This document shows positions 24,777-37,800 of a stretch of 64,000 nucleotides of DNA, piece by piece. This DNA is from Drosophila pseudoobscura. Its lineage: Eukaryota > Arthropoda > Insecta > Diptera > Drosophilidae. Below the pieces are notes generated by a model. It did no database searches. It worked only from the letters and a program-made list of their open reading frames with translations, and was not told the DNA's origin. Where the stretch lies: NCBI RefSeq assembly GCF_009870125.1, contig NC_046679.1:26846001-26910000 (forward strand), given 5' to 3'. The position numbers were made by a program, and so were the translations under genes. Positions within the stretch are counted from its first letter, which is position 1. Each line of letters starts with the position of its first letter.

Positions 24777-27700
24777 CTAATTCACATCCTTCATCAGGCA
24801 AATGGCAATGGCGCCGATGAGGCCACAAACACCCATGACATTCAGCGGCAGCAGGGCATCAATGTGTTCCTGGAAAAGGCAACCAAAACGATGGTAATTG
24901 GTGGAATCGAGAGGATAATTGTTGGGTTAGGGAGTACCCACCAAATGCCAGAGGAAGGGCACCAGGATGAGGCCAATGCCGGCGGCCAGGTTGCCCATTC
25001 CAACGCCAAAGTTGCGCACAATCGTGGGATACTGCATGGCCGTGTAGGTGGGAATGATGGCATTGTTCGCACCAATCAAACACTTGGCTGCAGAAGGAAC
25101 ATAAGAAGGATTAGCTCCAGGAGTGGCGGTGGGAGGAGGACTCACCTATGGTGGCCAGAGCTATCACCCCCGTCTGGCTGGGCACCAGATTCGTAGCCAG
25201 GCAGCACAGACCCGGCAGCAGCATGTAACCGATGAGACTCCGGCGTATGCCCGCCTTGAGCACCACCAGAATGCTCGTGCAGATCGACACGGCCTCGATG
25301 GTGCCCGCCACGGCGTTGTTTATGTAGATGTTGCCCCCGAGGTTGCTCAGGTGAAGGGTCAATCCGAAGTAGATGATGATCAGGGTGAGCCAGATGATCA
25401 GAGTCAGGCACGTGGTGCGCCAGTACTTGCCGCCGAACACCACCAGCAGGGGGTTCACATGGCCACTCTGGTGGCTCGACGCCGCCTCCAACGAATCTCC
25501 CTTCACCTCCTCGCTGCCGGCCCCCTCCTGTTGGGGCTGCACCTCCCGCGGCACTGCTGCCTCCAGGGTCTTGCGGTAGTTGGTCGGCAGCTGGCTGCTA
25601 GTGCCATTCGTTTTGGCCGCTCGCTCAATTAATCCGCAGAGTTCATCCAGGCGGCCCTGGGCCAGCAGCCAGCGCGGCGACTCCGGCAGCCAGAACCTTC
25701 AAAAGAGCACAAGAAGGAAACGGGGCATCAATGTCAGTTCTCCCCCCGAGTATTTATTGGCACTGCGGAATGTTTTTCATTTGATTGCAATTGAAGTCCT
25801 GGCCGGCCACTGGCTAATGTGGCTAATCGCAAAGGATTCCATTCCCCCTGGGGGCCGCTCTCGAGTGTAAACACTGAGGAATGTCCCTGGCCAGGGATGT
25901 GCTTTGTGCCTTTGGGAATCTAATTGATCCCACACGAATTGTGTGTAGGATTCTTTGCTGTTTTCCGCTTCGTTCTGTTGTCAATTCATTTCGTTGACTG
26001 CCTTCGAAGAATGTGCAGGCTTTGAAGTCGAAATGTGGCTGTCAGAAGGTTTAGCCAATCGAAAGGAAGAGAAAGAACTTGAAGGTGGAATGGAGTGGAA
26101 ATATCTGTGGGTTTCCCAGAGGAAAACAGTTGAATCGGAAGTAGTTCTGTATCTAAGATAAGCTGTAATTCTTTAGGAATTTCTTTGGGGACTATCTTCA
26201 TTTATGATTTATCTTTTGGCTGCGGAAATTTATGGCTCTGATTGCTCTTAAATAGGACACGAAATACCAAAGAGTCGTCGAAAGCTTGAACAAAGTTCTT
26301 TTGCTAATCCCAAAGGCCTCCCTCTGGGGTTTTGTCTTGAGTGTAACCACTCTTTTTCTTCCCTGATTTCTATCTTAATTACTTACCAAATACCAAGCAT
26401 AATTAGCCAGGGCCATGAGATGACCAGCTGCAGGATGCGCCAGTCGCGTATGAGATAGGCCATCCCCGAGGCCAGGACGTACGTTACGGCCACTGGGAGA
26501 ATGTTGAGAATACCGATTACGGTCCGCCACTTGCCGGAGACCAGCTCCACCACCAGCACGAAGCTCACAACAGTCACGGTCATTGATGCGAATCCAATTA
26601 TAACACGTAGCGACATGAACATGGCCACCGATGTTGAGAAGGCCAAAATTCCACCTGCAACACACACACAGAGAGAGAGAGAGAGATGTGGCAGAGCCAC
26701 AGAGGAAGCGAGAATGTCAGTGGCAAGGTCAGACACGTAAATAAAAGTGTAAAGTCAATTAAAATCCCAACCCGACCCCAGGACATGCCGCAGAGCGTGA
26801 GGACGAATGCAAATGCAAATGCTCACATGCTCGCTCATCCGCAGGACGAGGAGGACGAGGAGGAGGTGGACGAGGCGAAGGATGGATGTAAGCAGCCATT
26901 GCTGCATATAAATGACAATTAGAAAATGAATCCCCAAAAAACCAAAACCAAATTGCCACACATGTCCATCCAAATCCTGGGGGCAATCAGAGTCCATCAG
27001 CTATGCATTGGGGACTCACCGAAAACGCTCTGTATCGTCACGAATGCCATCAGCGTGTGCCGCCTGCCGAAACGATCCGAAATCCAGCCACTGAGCACGG
27101 CCCCGGCTGCAGCGCCCACCAGGAAGCAGGTCTCCACCAGACTGAGGATATCCCGGCCGCAGACCAGCTCGAACTCCTGCACCAGCGTCAGGGCATCGTT
27201 GTCCGAGAACTCAAAGTCCTGGCACTGCCGGTAGCCCAGGTCGCTGGCATTCGCGGGCCAATTCGTCACCTGGCCATCCTCTACGATCAGCTGGGAGTAG
27301 TCCAGGTCCAGCAGGAGACAGCCATCCGATGTCTGACTGAGATTGCGCCATTCCGAGAGATTCATTTGGTTGAGATTTGCGGGCGGGGCACACCAAAAGT
27401 CCTTGGGTGCAGTCTGTAAGATTAGAGGTGTGGGAAATGGGTAAATGTTGGGGTAGTGCTAGAGCCGACTAGTATTTCTTATTATTACCAAAGACTATAA
27501 AGTATTAAGATGTTGCATGAGAGAGCTGTTCATGAGGGGCTCGGCTGCTCAGCTCGTCTGGGTTCTGAGACTCGAGACTCTTCTCGATTGCAAATACAAC
27601 CATTTACATGGCTTGGGCATGATTCAGCGCATTGGTACTATATAGCCTTTGCTATTACTTCACCATTTGACTCATAAATAATACATTTCAAAGTAATAAC

Positions 27701-30700
27701 TCACAATAGTTCGCCCAGAGACCTCTTCAGATCCATATAAATCCTATAAAATACCTATATATCTTTGCCAGAACTTCAGCCGCAGGTTGTCAAAAGAATA
27801 CCCAAATTTCGGAAAGGCATACCCAAAATATACCCAACACTTAAGCAATCGATTCACGTTTGCAATTACTACGTGAAGCACATAATCCCCGATCCCAATC
27901 CCCGATCAAAGTTCGAATAACAAGTTTTTTATGTTTCGAATGGGAGAAAAGCAAAGTCGATGCCACAGATACTCGTACGTTTAAATCGTTTAAATTTCTT
28001 CCGTAGTTAGTTTTTACAGACCAATTAATCATTTCATTTACGAGCATGTTTCGTGACAGCCCAAAAATTACCCCAAAGGAGAAGTGCTGTGTGCGGTTTG
28101 AATGATTGAAGATCGAATCCTCATGTAAGCGGCTTATCAAGGGAGCTACTGGCACCTCCAGGGGGGTTATTCACTCAAGGGATTCTCCACTCACCCGTTC
28201 CGGTGTTAGGCAAACCTCGAAACAGGTCGAAAGCCCTGCCCCTGCCCCAGCCCCAGCCCCTGTCTCGAGACTGCGAAACGTGCCTCAATTAAACATTTAG
28301 TATGCTGTGAGGAAATTGTTTCAAGTTCAAGTTAAAGTGCGCCGGCAAAAGCAGAAAAACAGAAAACATGTTCAATAATTCATTCGAGAGCTCTCTCTGT
28401 CTGTCCTTTTCCTGTGAGGTGAAAGTGAATGTTCTTTTGGTGGTTTATGGCCACGTCGGCAACTGTTGATCTGGCAGCCTGGCCGGCTCTCCTCTGATGT
28501 CATTTGTCGCGCGGTTTGTGGCCGCTGTGGCACTTGCCTCCCCCTCTCTCTCTCGGTTGCCGCCTGTCACGTTTCAGGCATTTGCATGGCCTGCCACATA
28601 CGAATGCACTCGTGCAACAATGGAATTCTGGGCTCCGCAGCGTGGGTTCTACTTGTCCGCCGAACCACATACAGATTTTTTTTCTAACTATTATTTTTTT
28701 TTGTCTTTTTTGATAAATTGGTTTGCAGATATGCACGAGCTGCAGTTGCACCTGATTGCACTTTATTCCAACGACAGGGCCTGACAAGCGGCACACTGGG
28801 CTTTGAGGGACTATTTCTGAGGCAAAACCCGACTTTTATGGGTCTTTAAAGGGTGGTCTATGGCCTGAGGTCAAGCACCTTAGAGCTTTATGCAAATCTC
28901 CGATTAATTATCCATCGATTAGCTATTGTTTTTGAGACAATACATGATTTACGATTGGTGAATCAAGTATCCGTCATGGGGTTCAATTTGCATTCAATTG
29001 TTAAAAGAATGTTGGGAGTTGTCGGGGGAAAAAGAGCTTCCTGCTTGAGATTCCCGGGAAGATCTTTGACCCACAGTTCTCCCTGGTAGATTGCTCTATT
29101 TAAACCCTCAATATGTTTGTGGCTAATCGTTAACTTAATTGTTACAGGGCCGCCATGCTTGACCCCCCCCAAAGGTGAGAAAGCAAATCCGATTTCGCTT
29201 CGCTGCAACCAGTGTGCCCCGTGCCGTGCCGCCTCTCCGACACTGGGCCACAAATCGGTAAGTGTGTGTATTTTATTACTATTATTGTTTAATTAATATA
29301 TTTAGACAGTTTAGCGGTCAATATTAGCCTCAGGTACGAGCCAGCGACCGAGTCCGACTCCGAGTGTAACCTTTTAAGCTCTAACCTTGGTGTCTGCCTC
29401 AAGCAACACCTGATATGGATCAGTGTGTGGCATGGGAGTGGAGTGGAGTGGCAGCTAATTGAAAGCTCTTGCTCTTGCCACATTGTGGGAAATTCTATGA
29501 CCATAAAGATGTCATCTCCTGCGCTTTGCAGAGGGAGAAATATATCAGAGATATCAGCCCCAAAGAATTCACTTTTGGGAGGCAAAAACAAAGCAAAACT
29601 CGTTTGGTCTGAAAGCCAGTTCATATAATTGTTATTACTCCACGCTTTGTTTTTGTTTTTATTTTGTGTGTCAATAATTAAGCAAAAAAGTGAAACAATT
29701 AAGGTGGAACAGGGGAATACTCTTTGGGGAGGGATAGAAGGAAGTTTAGGGGGTCTAGAGATATAGATAGACTTAGATATTGGGCAGATCTTCTCTAGAG
29801 TTCTAGGAGTTAAACAAACAGCCCCAAACTTTAGTTAGAGGAATCCCAAATGGCCCTGGGCTCAATCGAAATTCCCTCTCTCTTAATGAAATTGTATCTT
29901 TCACTGATCGGAATGCACGCGTATCTCCACACACAGGAGGCGTCGCAATCTTTTATACAATCAACAGGTTTGTGGGTCTGTCAGTCTATCTTTCTGGCTG
30001 GCAATTACTCGCACTCGCACACCCTCTACCTATAATGTTATCAGAAGTACTATGTGTGTACATGCGAGTAGACGATGGCTGATAACTGGCATTGATTCAA
30101 CAAAGAACCTTGTCATTTGCGCTTGAGTTTAGTTGAAGTTGTCGTTGCGGGGCAACGCGATGGGCAACATGTGGCAGCCGTTGGAGCGCAACGATTGCAG
30201 AAAGCTGCTGGCCCAGACCAGACCAGACCAAGACCAGGCACAGCAGGTGCCTGCTGCACCGACCACTCACCTGGAACACATAGATGAATATGTGAAATGT
30301 GCAGATGGCCTGGAAGATCGAGAGCAGGCAGCACCAGTGGCCCTGCCAGCGGCTCATGGCACCGAAGAATCGCTCCAGCAATGTGGTCTGCAGCTGCTCC
30401 AGCTCCTCCAAATCTCTGGATTGCAGCATGGGCGAGGCCTCGCCAGATGGCAGCGGCAGATCTGACAGCTCCATTCGGGAACTCGGATCTGGCTCAGACT
30501 CGAAATCGCAACCGTTTGCCACTTGTGGTGCAAGCCAACTGAATTAGAATGTGGGCTTGTGAAATATATAGTTTACAGATTGCCATGCCACCATTCAGAT
30601 GCAAGTTACGGCTGAGTCTGAGTCTGAGTCTGAGACCGGTGTCGCGACTCTGGTGACTGCCGAGAGTGCGTACAAGACTCGGCTCTACGCAGGCGCGGCG

Positions 30701-32594
30701 TTCGGTCCGATTCCAAAAGGGGCTCTGTGATAATGTCCAACAATTCGGCCGGAGATGGTACTTGTCTGATAACCCAAATACGTGTTAACTAAATGTGTTT
30801 TTGGCCAAATGAATCATTAAAGAATCACTCGAATGACCGACCTTTTTCGGGGAGTGCCTTGACACCCACAAGGTTGATGCTCCACCACTCACTGCAGCAC
30901 TACCACTCGAATGACAGGCAGATCTCTATGAAACTATACCTTTTATAGTTCTGGCAACGCAATAGAATATCTTATCATGTGTCTAACGTAACGTATGTGT
31001 AATATCAAGTAAGATTTTCATCAGAGCAAATGCCTTAGACCGTTATTAAGTGTTTTTAATTAGATAAACGCAATCTATTTCGAATCGAGGGCTATCAAAA
31101 ATCAATAAAATCTAAACAATTAAGCAGATAAGATTGGCTTCCTCATTCGCCGATGACACAAGGGCTATAAATCTGTCGTCTCTCTTTGATCTTCTGTGAT
31201 AATCGATCCTTAATGATCGAGGGAGGTGCCGCCAATGACCAAATACCCCACTTTATTAGCTGCCAATTGCTGTAATCATCGTCTGTGAAATGACTTCTTG
31301 GGCTCTTGATTGACTCTGTTGCAATCCCTCGACTACCGATGACCCTCTCTGTGTGTCAAGGTGGTGTGCGGTTTTTGTTCTGCGATTTGTTTGGGGCAGC
31401 CCATTAGCACGCTACTCGATGATGATTATCATTCATTACTATCGATTGGCGTGCACTCGGAGCGAGCAATTGAGGCAGGCATTCTGGCAGCAGAACGAGC
31501 CGCGAAATGATGCGCACGCAACTGCAGCCATCCGTCAGATACTTGCCCCGCTGATAAATGGCTCGTCAAATGCAAATGAATGGAGATGCGTGGCGTGGCC
31601 AAAAGGTGCCCGAAGGTCGAGAGGAAGTCGAGTGGGCCAAAACAGGCGCTTGAAAAACGATTGTTAAGAGCGTGTTTGAAAGTGTGTTTGAAGTACTGCC
31701 AAATTGTTGTCCAAATTGACATATTTTTCAAGTGCGGCGCTTATCAATTGTTGTTTTTTGGCAAGAGAGACCGTGAAATATTTACTACTGAATATTGGCC
31801 AACAAATGAGTATGTTTCGGCTCTATCTTTCGTTGATAAGCGTTTACAACCATTACCCAAAACAATCTCAATATAAACTCTACTTCAATTGGTTTCTCCT
31901 GAGATACATTGCCACTTTGGGTGATATCTGGGAGCCATCTAGCAGGAGTAAACCCATAGCTGCAAAAGTTAACTTTTATATGTTTTTTGTTGGCCAATTA
32001 GTTCATAGATACATAAACGTAAACATTGCCATTACTGCAAATCACTCGCAGCGCACACTTTCCAATCACCCAATCAATTACTCAATATTTTCTTCCGGTC
32101 TCAGCCCCGTTCTGCCCCCAATCCGCTGGTTTTCGACCTAGATGGGGGAGTGTGTGAGGCAATCAACTGATCAAATATTTGGTTTGAAAACCGTATCCGT
32201 AACCGACACCAAAAACACCGAAAAAACTCACCTGGAAAACGAACATGAACAGGTGAAAGGTGGTGGGCAGCTGCAACAGGCAGAGCAGGAAGGTCCACAG
32301 GAAGCTCCAGCGGGTGTAGTGGCCCAGGAAGTTCGATATCACATCACTGTCCACATCCTGGCTGAGGTCTGGGTTTGGGGCGGACCCTGCTGGCGGGGCT
32401 GGGGGGGCTGGGACAACAGGAACCTTCTTTAAGTCATCCGAGTAGCGGCGAAAGTCCAATGCTATGACACTGATTTCCGGTGTGCCAGGCGCAGGCTTTG
32501 TCTCGCGATACCCGCCGTAGAGGTTCGCCTCGATGGTGCCCCTGCCCTTGTTCAAATCGAAACTCAAGGAACCGCGACGCAGCACACCGCTCAT
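24777..32594 (-). CDS. SLC22-type transporter with two alternative first coding exons
   Basis: MFS organic ion transporter, plasma membrane, substrate unknown. Shared exons: 27020-27413, 26387-26654, 25146-25696, 24942-25087 and 24777-24869. Either of two first coding exons, 30271-30474 or 32232-32594, can splice to 27413, since both end FQ|GTGAGT in phase 0, giving 551 or 604 residues. Exon 2 starts TAPKDFWCAPP and carries the loop and the MFS signature SDRFGRR (about residues 180-186 of the short form). Exon 4 opens with FWLPESPRWLLAQGR. A later motif, YTAMQYPTIVRNFGVG, replaces the usual Glu of AELYPT with Met-Gln, and the cytoplasmic loop reads AGIRRSL, so two normally conserved acidic or glycine positions differ. 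The 268-nt exon and its phases match the transporter at 34815-38387, so they are duplicates. From memory, related genes CG14855-CG14857 lie nearby in D. melanogaster; the exact match is not known. Confidence 0.9.
27414..30270 (-). other. 2.9 kb intron of the middle SLC22 gene (exon a to exon 2)
   Basis: Bounded by donor GTGAGT below 30271 and acceptor CTTACAG ending 27414. No coding exon recognised inside. It is the downstream part of the 4.8 kb intron used by the exon-b form. Confidence 0.65.
30271..30474 (-). CDS. Alternative first coding exon a of the middle SLC22 gene
   Basis: Encodes 68 residues from MELSDLPLPSGEASP to the first membrane segment ending IFIYVFQ. It starts at the ATG at 30474; the frame is open 24 further codons upstream to a TAA at 30547-30549 but has no other ATG. 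Contains acidic, Leu-rich sequence DLEELEQLQTTLLERFFG before the first helix. Ends at a consensus donor with phase 0. Confidence 0.85.
30941..30947 (-). promoter_or_regulatory. TATA box and initiator for first exon a
   Basis: TATAAAA on the minus strand (30947-30941) followed by TCATTC, a consensus initiator, with A+1 at 30912, 35 bases after the first T. This is 440 bases before the exon-a ATG, with a contiguous 5' UTR that includes a short upstream ORF and a run of TCAGAC repeats near 30612-30633. Confidence 0.6.
30950..32231 (-). other. Spacer between the two alternative first exons
   Basis: AT-rich sequence with chance ORFs only. It is upstream DNA for the exon-a promoter and intron for the exon-b transcript. 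Confidence 0.55.
32232..32594 (-). CDS. Alternative first coding exon b of the middle SLC22 gene
   Basis: Encodes 121 residues from MSGVLRRGSLSFDLNKGRG to a first membrane segment ending FMFVFQ, with a Pro/Ala-rich linker (VPVVPAPPAPPAG). The ATG at 32594 has an excellent context (GGAAACATG). The frame remains open upstream to about 33017, passing through a poly-Ala run, so an N-terminal extension cannot be excluded. Ends at GTGAGT in phase 0, as exon a does. No other downstream exon set exists before 27413, so it should share those exons. Confidence 0.85.
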
Positions 32595-32599
32595 GTTTC

Positions 32600-34814
32600 C
32601 ACACTGGCGCTCTATAAAATATACACGAAAAACTCTTTCCTTAACTCTTCGTTTGATTGGTTTGGAAAAACTCCGGATCGAACGGTTTTCGTCGGTCAGC
32701 TGTTGGCGTCGATCTAAATCCGTTAAAAGTTCGCGCGGCTCTGTTATAAGCACTGCAGTCGCAGCGGCAGCGGCAGCCGCTGCTGCTAAGAAATACGTAA
32801 CGTAAGAGCGTGCCGTGCAGGTAAGCGAAAAAGCTGCCCGTAAAGCTCCCTCCCTCTGCAGCTGAAGCTTTTGCTTTGATTGTATTGCGAGTAGCGGTGG
32901 GCATGGATCGTGCTTACTTCGCGCGACATCGGGACACATCGGCACGAAAAAACACGACAAAAATTGTATGCTGATGATCAGATTTTGTCGCCCTAAAATT
33001 AAATACAAAAAGTCCATAATCGATCACTTCGATAACAAGAAATATATACCCCCTCAACTATTTGCCCATCTATAATTTTGAGTGACGAACCTCTCCATTC
33101 CTTTGCCTTTCTGGATTGAAACCATTTGTAGTACCTTTTTAATTTGTATTTATTCATATATATATTTCCTTTTGACACTATAATATGCATTTTCTTAGCT
33201 TTGGTTTGCTTTTGGTAATTTTTGATTTACAACAATTTTCATATATATATTTATTTATTCAAACTTTCTTGGGAAGAAGAGCGATCGGATCCGATCCGAA
33301 CCGATCTGATCTCTTCTGCCGGCCTAAAAATTAACAATTAATTGATTCTCGGGTATTCCATTTATTTCGAAACTTAAAGAAAGAGTCTCTCCGGATCTTA
33401 TATCGTAAGTACAGTAGACAACAAAACATTAAGCATAAACTATGTAAAAATAATACAAAATATATATGCACATCTTTGAATGGAGAAATGAGTATAACAA
33501 TTCTTTAAGATACAAGATACATAAGTACAACAAGCGATTCAACAGATACTTTTATACGACGCGCATATGCATGTATTTCTTTGCTACATTTTATTTATTG
33601 ATTTACATACACGCACACATATACATATACATAGGCATACACACATATACATATGTATATTAATTAATTGTTAAATGCATTATATTGGAAATTTTGTTGT
33701 TCTGTTTCTTGAGCCGACTTTTGAAACAATAAAACTCCTCGTCCTCGGGGTACATGACTGTACTATATACAAATCCATATAATTGACCGATACTCACTGA
33801 TGACTGATCTGCCCTATATATAGCACAATATAGTGTGTATATGTACGGATAGGACTAAGCATTAATTGACTACGATTACTAGAGATTACAATTCTCGAAG
33901 ATTTATTTAGCCTCTTCTCTTCATTCTTCACTCTTCACTAATTGATCTCGCGTTTTGGAAAACATTTTTTATTAATAGACAACAAGAAGACGACGACGAC
34001 GACGACAAGAAGATTATGTGTACGTTGAGATATTGACAAGACATATTGACAAGAATATAATTTGAGTGTGTGGGTGTGTTGTAATTAGATTAGCAATACT
34101 TGTGTACATGCATTAATTCAACAAGATATTCTATGGGATTTACTCAAAATTTGCACAGAGTTCCAGTGGGGGATATCTGTTGATAGATCTCCCCGAACTC
34201 TGTGGAAAAATTCATTGCCTTCGATGCGAACCGAAGCCTCGTTTGAGCTCTGGAAAGACACAGAATCTTCTGCGGATTTTGTCAGGGTAGTATTTCTGTT
34301 GCTTTTTGCGGTTTGTGTTCCGATACTTAGAGACTATGACATAAGCTATAAGCCATTACGTTACATTACGCTTTAGTTTTAGTTTTAGTTTTAGTTGTAG
34401 TTTTATTAATTGTTAAGATACTCGTACTCACTACGTGCTACGCAAAAACAAGGTCCTGCCTGACATTCTGTGACGTTCTAGCGTTCTAAATTGGCATAGA
34501 TCTGGACATTCGATTGCTCGATTACCATTCGTACAATAACTGCGTGTCAAATCGATTTGGTTTATCTATTTATCTGTGGGATCTGTGGGATCTCTTGGAT
34601 CTATTGGATAGAGGTGGCTTGAGGCGGTGGATATGTCGACTCGTTACAGGTTCCAGGCGCGTGGCTGGGCTGGGGTCTGTACTTCTCTTCTTCTCATCAT
34701 CAGCTCATACTTTGGACCAGCCAAAATATATTTTGTTCTTCAGGGCGGGGCACAGGTAGAGGCAGAGGCAGAGGCAGGGCAGGGCAGAGAGGCTGGGCAG
34801 GACAGCAGCGATTA
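32600..34814. other. Spacer between exon b and the third SLC22 gene
   Basis: The first 250 bases contain the presumptive 5' UTR/promoter of exon b, including a minus-strand TTATAA near 32737-32742. The rest is AT-rich with TATACA/CACATA repeats (33605-33660), a GAC trinucleotide run (33989-34006) and a TTTTAG repeat (34371-34405), and should include the 3' UTR of the third transporter. A minus-strand AATAAA at 34402-34407, about 410 bases after its stop, is a possible cleavage signal. Confidence 0.5.
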
Positions 34815-37800
34815 TTACACCTGCTTGGCAGCACTGGCAGCATTCTGATTGCCACCGCCCGATCCCGAGTTGGCAGCATTGCGACGGACGGCCGTCGCGG
34901 GCAGAAAGAGCACCACAAAGCCCCCAAAGATGCTCCAGGCGGTGAGCAGAGCCATCAGCAAGTGGCCCTCGATTTTGTTCTGCAGAAAGAGAGAGTGAAC
35001 AAATGATAGGATTAAGGAGGTTTTGGGATACCCTTGGCTTACCAGCAGCGATATATAGGGTGTCAGGATCAGGGCCAATCCAGCGGCCACGTTGCAGGCG
35101 CCCACGCCGACATTGCGAATGGCCGTGGGATACAGTTCGGCGGTGTAGACCGGCATGATGGTGTTCCCGGCACTGATCGTGAACTTGCCCATCATCAGGA
35201 ATGTGATCTTCAGCCAGAGTATGTCCTCGCGCCCCTCGGTGATGGTGGCGCAGAAGCAGGCCACGCCGGCACAGAAGAGTGTGGCGCAGAAGAGCCACTT
35301 CTTGCCCACCTTAGTGATGATATACATGGCCACGGCGATGGCGGGTATTTCGACTAGGCCAGCTAGCGCCTAAAACATTGGGGGGCAAAGACCGGGGACT
35401 TCTGTGAGCAAAAAGTTGTCAAGTGTCGGCGGGGCGCACTAAATCAGAGCGCGGCATCAAAGGTGCGCCAGCAAATGTCAAAATAAATTATGCAATAAAT
35501 TAGCTGAAAAGCCCCTCCCACTGGCCCAGGCCCAGGCCCATTGTCGGATTTTCCCGACAGTGATGAGCAAATGGCGGGGAAAATTGGTAGATCTGAGGAG
35601 GAGCGAGGGCTCTTTGAAGTGGGATTTTAGTAGTCTATCTTTAGATAATAGATAATCAAAGAATGATAGATCTTTCTACCCTGTAGGACCCCAAGTAACA
35701 TTTAAATGATTTGTATATAGAAATATTGAAGATATTCCTTTCATCTCTGAAACTCTCTCGCCAGACAAAGCCCCCATTAATCCCTTAAACATTTTATAAC
35801 AATCGAAAAATCCCCCGAAAACCAAATGCCAAACATGTTTATATTCGGTTTATTTTGTGCGGCCGGGCCGCTAATCCAAGGCCTCTCCGCGCCGGCAATC
35901 CCCGGACATTCTGCTGGCCCCCAGCCAGCAAACGAGACCCCCCTCCCTCCCCGACCCGATCCCATAAGATGGTGGCTGCGCGGCAGTGGCTGTGGGGGAT
36001 TTGTCCATGGAGAGTGGAGGTGGGCGTGTGTGTGTGGGCGGGGCGTGGCGGTAAGTAACATCATAATTCGATTGTAAACACATTTTCACACCACCCTCTG
36101 CCCCGTGCACCAGGGAATTTTGACATGCCACATTCCGCATTCCGCGGAGAGGGAATGCTCTGCTGACAAATCCAATTAGACGGACATCATCCTCGCTGCT
36201 CTGACGAGTGGGCACTTAGCACTTGCTAAATGATTGCTTGATTGATCGGATGAAATGTTCCATCCGATTCGCAATCCTAAGTGGATTTGCCAGCGAGGAT
36301 CCGTCCCACGCGGCGTATGCTTGATGCAAATTAAGACGGACTGAGGCGAGGGCCGGACTCACCGAATTCAAGTAGACATTGCCCCCGAAGGAGCTCATGT
36401 TGAGGATAATGCCGTAGTAGACCAGATTCATGGTGAACCAAATGCAGAGGAAGCAGATGGTGATGCGCCGCAGATAGCTGGAGCGGAACAGATGCGTTAT
36501 GTTCTGGGAGCTGCTCTCCTGCGTCGGCGGCGTCAGCTGGTAGTCCACTGGGAGCTGGCGTCCGTTGAATTTGGCCGCCGCCTCGATGATGCGACGCACC
36601 TCATCGACACGACCCTTGACCAGCAGCCAGCGCGGCGATTCCGGGACCACGAACCTGCAGGCAAAACAACAAGAAAAATCAAATAAATTATCTGGGAAGA
36701 ACATGTGCCGCGGAAGAGTCTTCGCGGGACACCCACGCGCGCTGCTTGGGCTATTTATTCGTTGGTCTCTGATCTATACCGCGTGCCTCTATATATACTC
36801 GTCTGTGGAAATTCATTCGTTCTCCTCCTCTCCGCGAGATGTATTTTGTTTACCTTCCGAAATGGATTCGATTCTTACCAGAGAAAACAGAGGAATATTC
36901 CCGGCAAACCGATGCACAGCTGCAGGGCCTGGTAGTCTTGCGTGAGATAGGCCAGGCCCGAGATGATCATGTAGGAGATTGGCAGTGGAAAGAGATTGTA
37001 CATCCCGGCGATGGTCCGCCACTTGCCATCCACATACTCGATGGCCAGAATGAGGGCCGAGTAGGTGACCGAAACGGACACCAGTCCGAGGAGGGCGCGC
37101 AGCGTTAGATACAGTTCGAAGGAGCTGCAGAAGTACAGGCAGAGACCTGCATGGATGGACGGAAAGACGGAAAGATACTATAGATATATGTGCAATGTTC
37201 GGGGAAGTAAATTTAAGGATCCCTCTTCATTAGGGCTCTCCAATCAACCATGAACCCTTGATTCAATGTTCGATTTTACCTGAGAGCCCGAGCTCCCAGC
37301 ATCCGCTTCCGCATCAGAGACGTGTGCAGGCCACACACGATTCCTCATTAGTAATGTCCTTTTGAATGCAAATTCCAATTACATTGTGCCAGAGATTTAA
37401 TCAACAAGGACAACAAGGCACTGCGCTTGCGGCAGCCCCCAGTCCGTGCCCCAGTCCTGAGTGCCCCACGCCGTGCCACTCGACGTGTGCTGACCCCCAG
37501 ACATGGCCAAGTTCACAGTCGAATGGGGGGGCCGGAGGACGGGACACTCATCCATGGCCATTGTCATGATGACACGTTGAAGGTGAGTGTGGGCCAGTGT
37601 GGCAGATGGCCTTTAAAGGCCACAATGCGCACACAGGATAGAGAGAGTGGCTAGAGAAGGGGGAACGGGGGGTACCCACCGAATATGGTCTGCAGGATGG
37701 CCGATATGAAGAGCATTGTCTTGCGGCCAAACTTGTCGGACAGATAGCCGGAGATGATGCCACCTGTTGCCACGCCCAGCAGGAAGAACATCTCGGCCAC

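Noticed and set aside
30097-30522. GTG or upstream start for transporter exon a
   Set aside because: The upstream frame holds no ATG; the ATG at 30474 is the first usable start.
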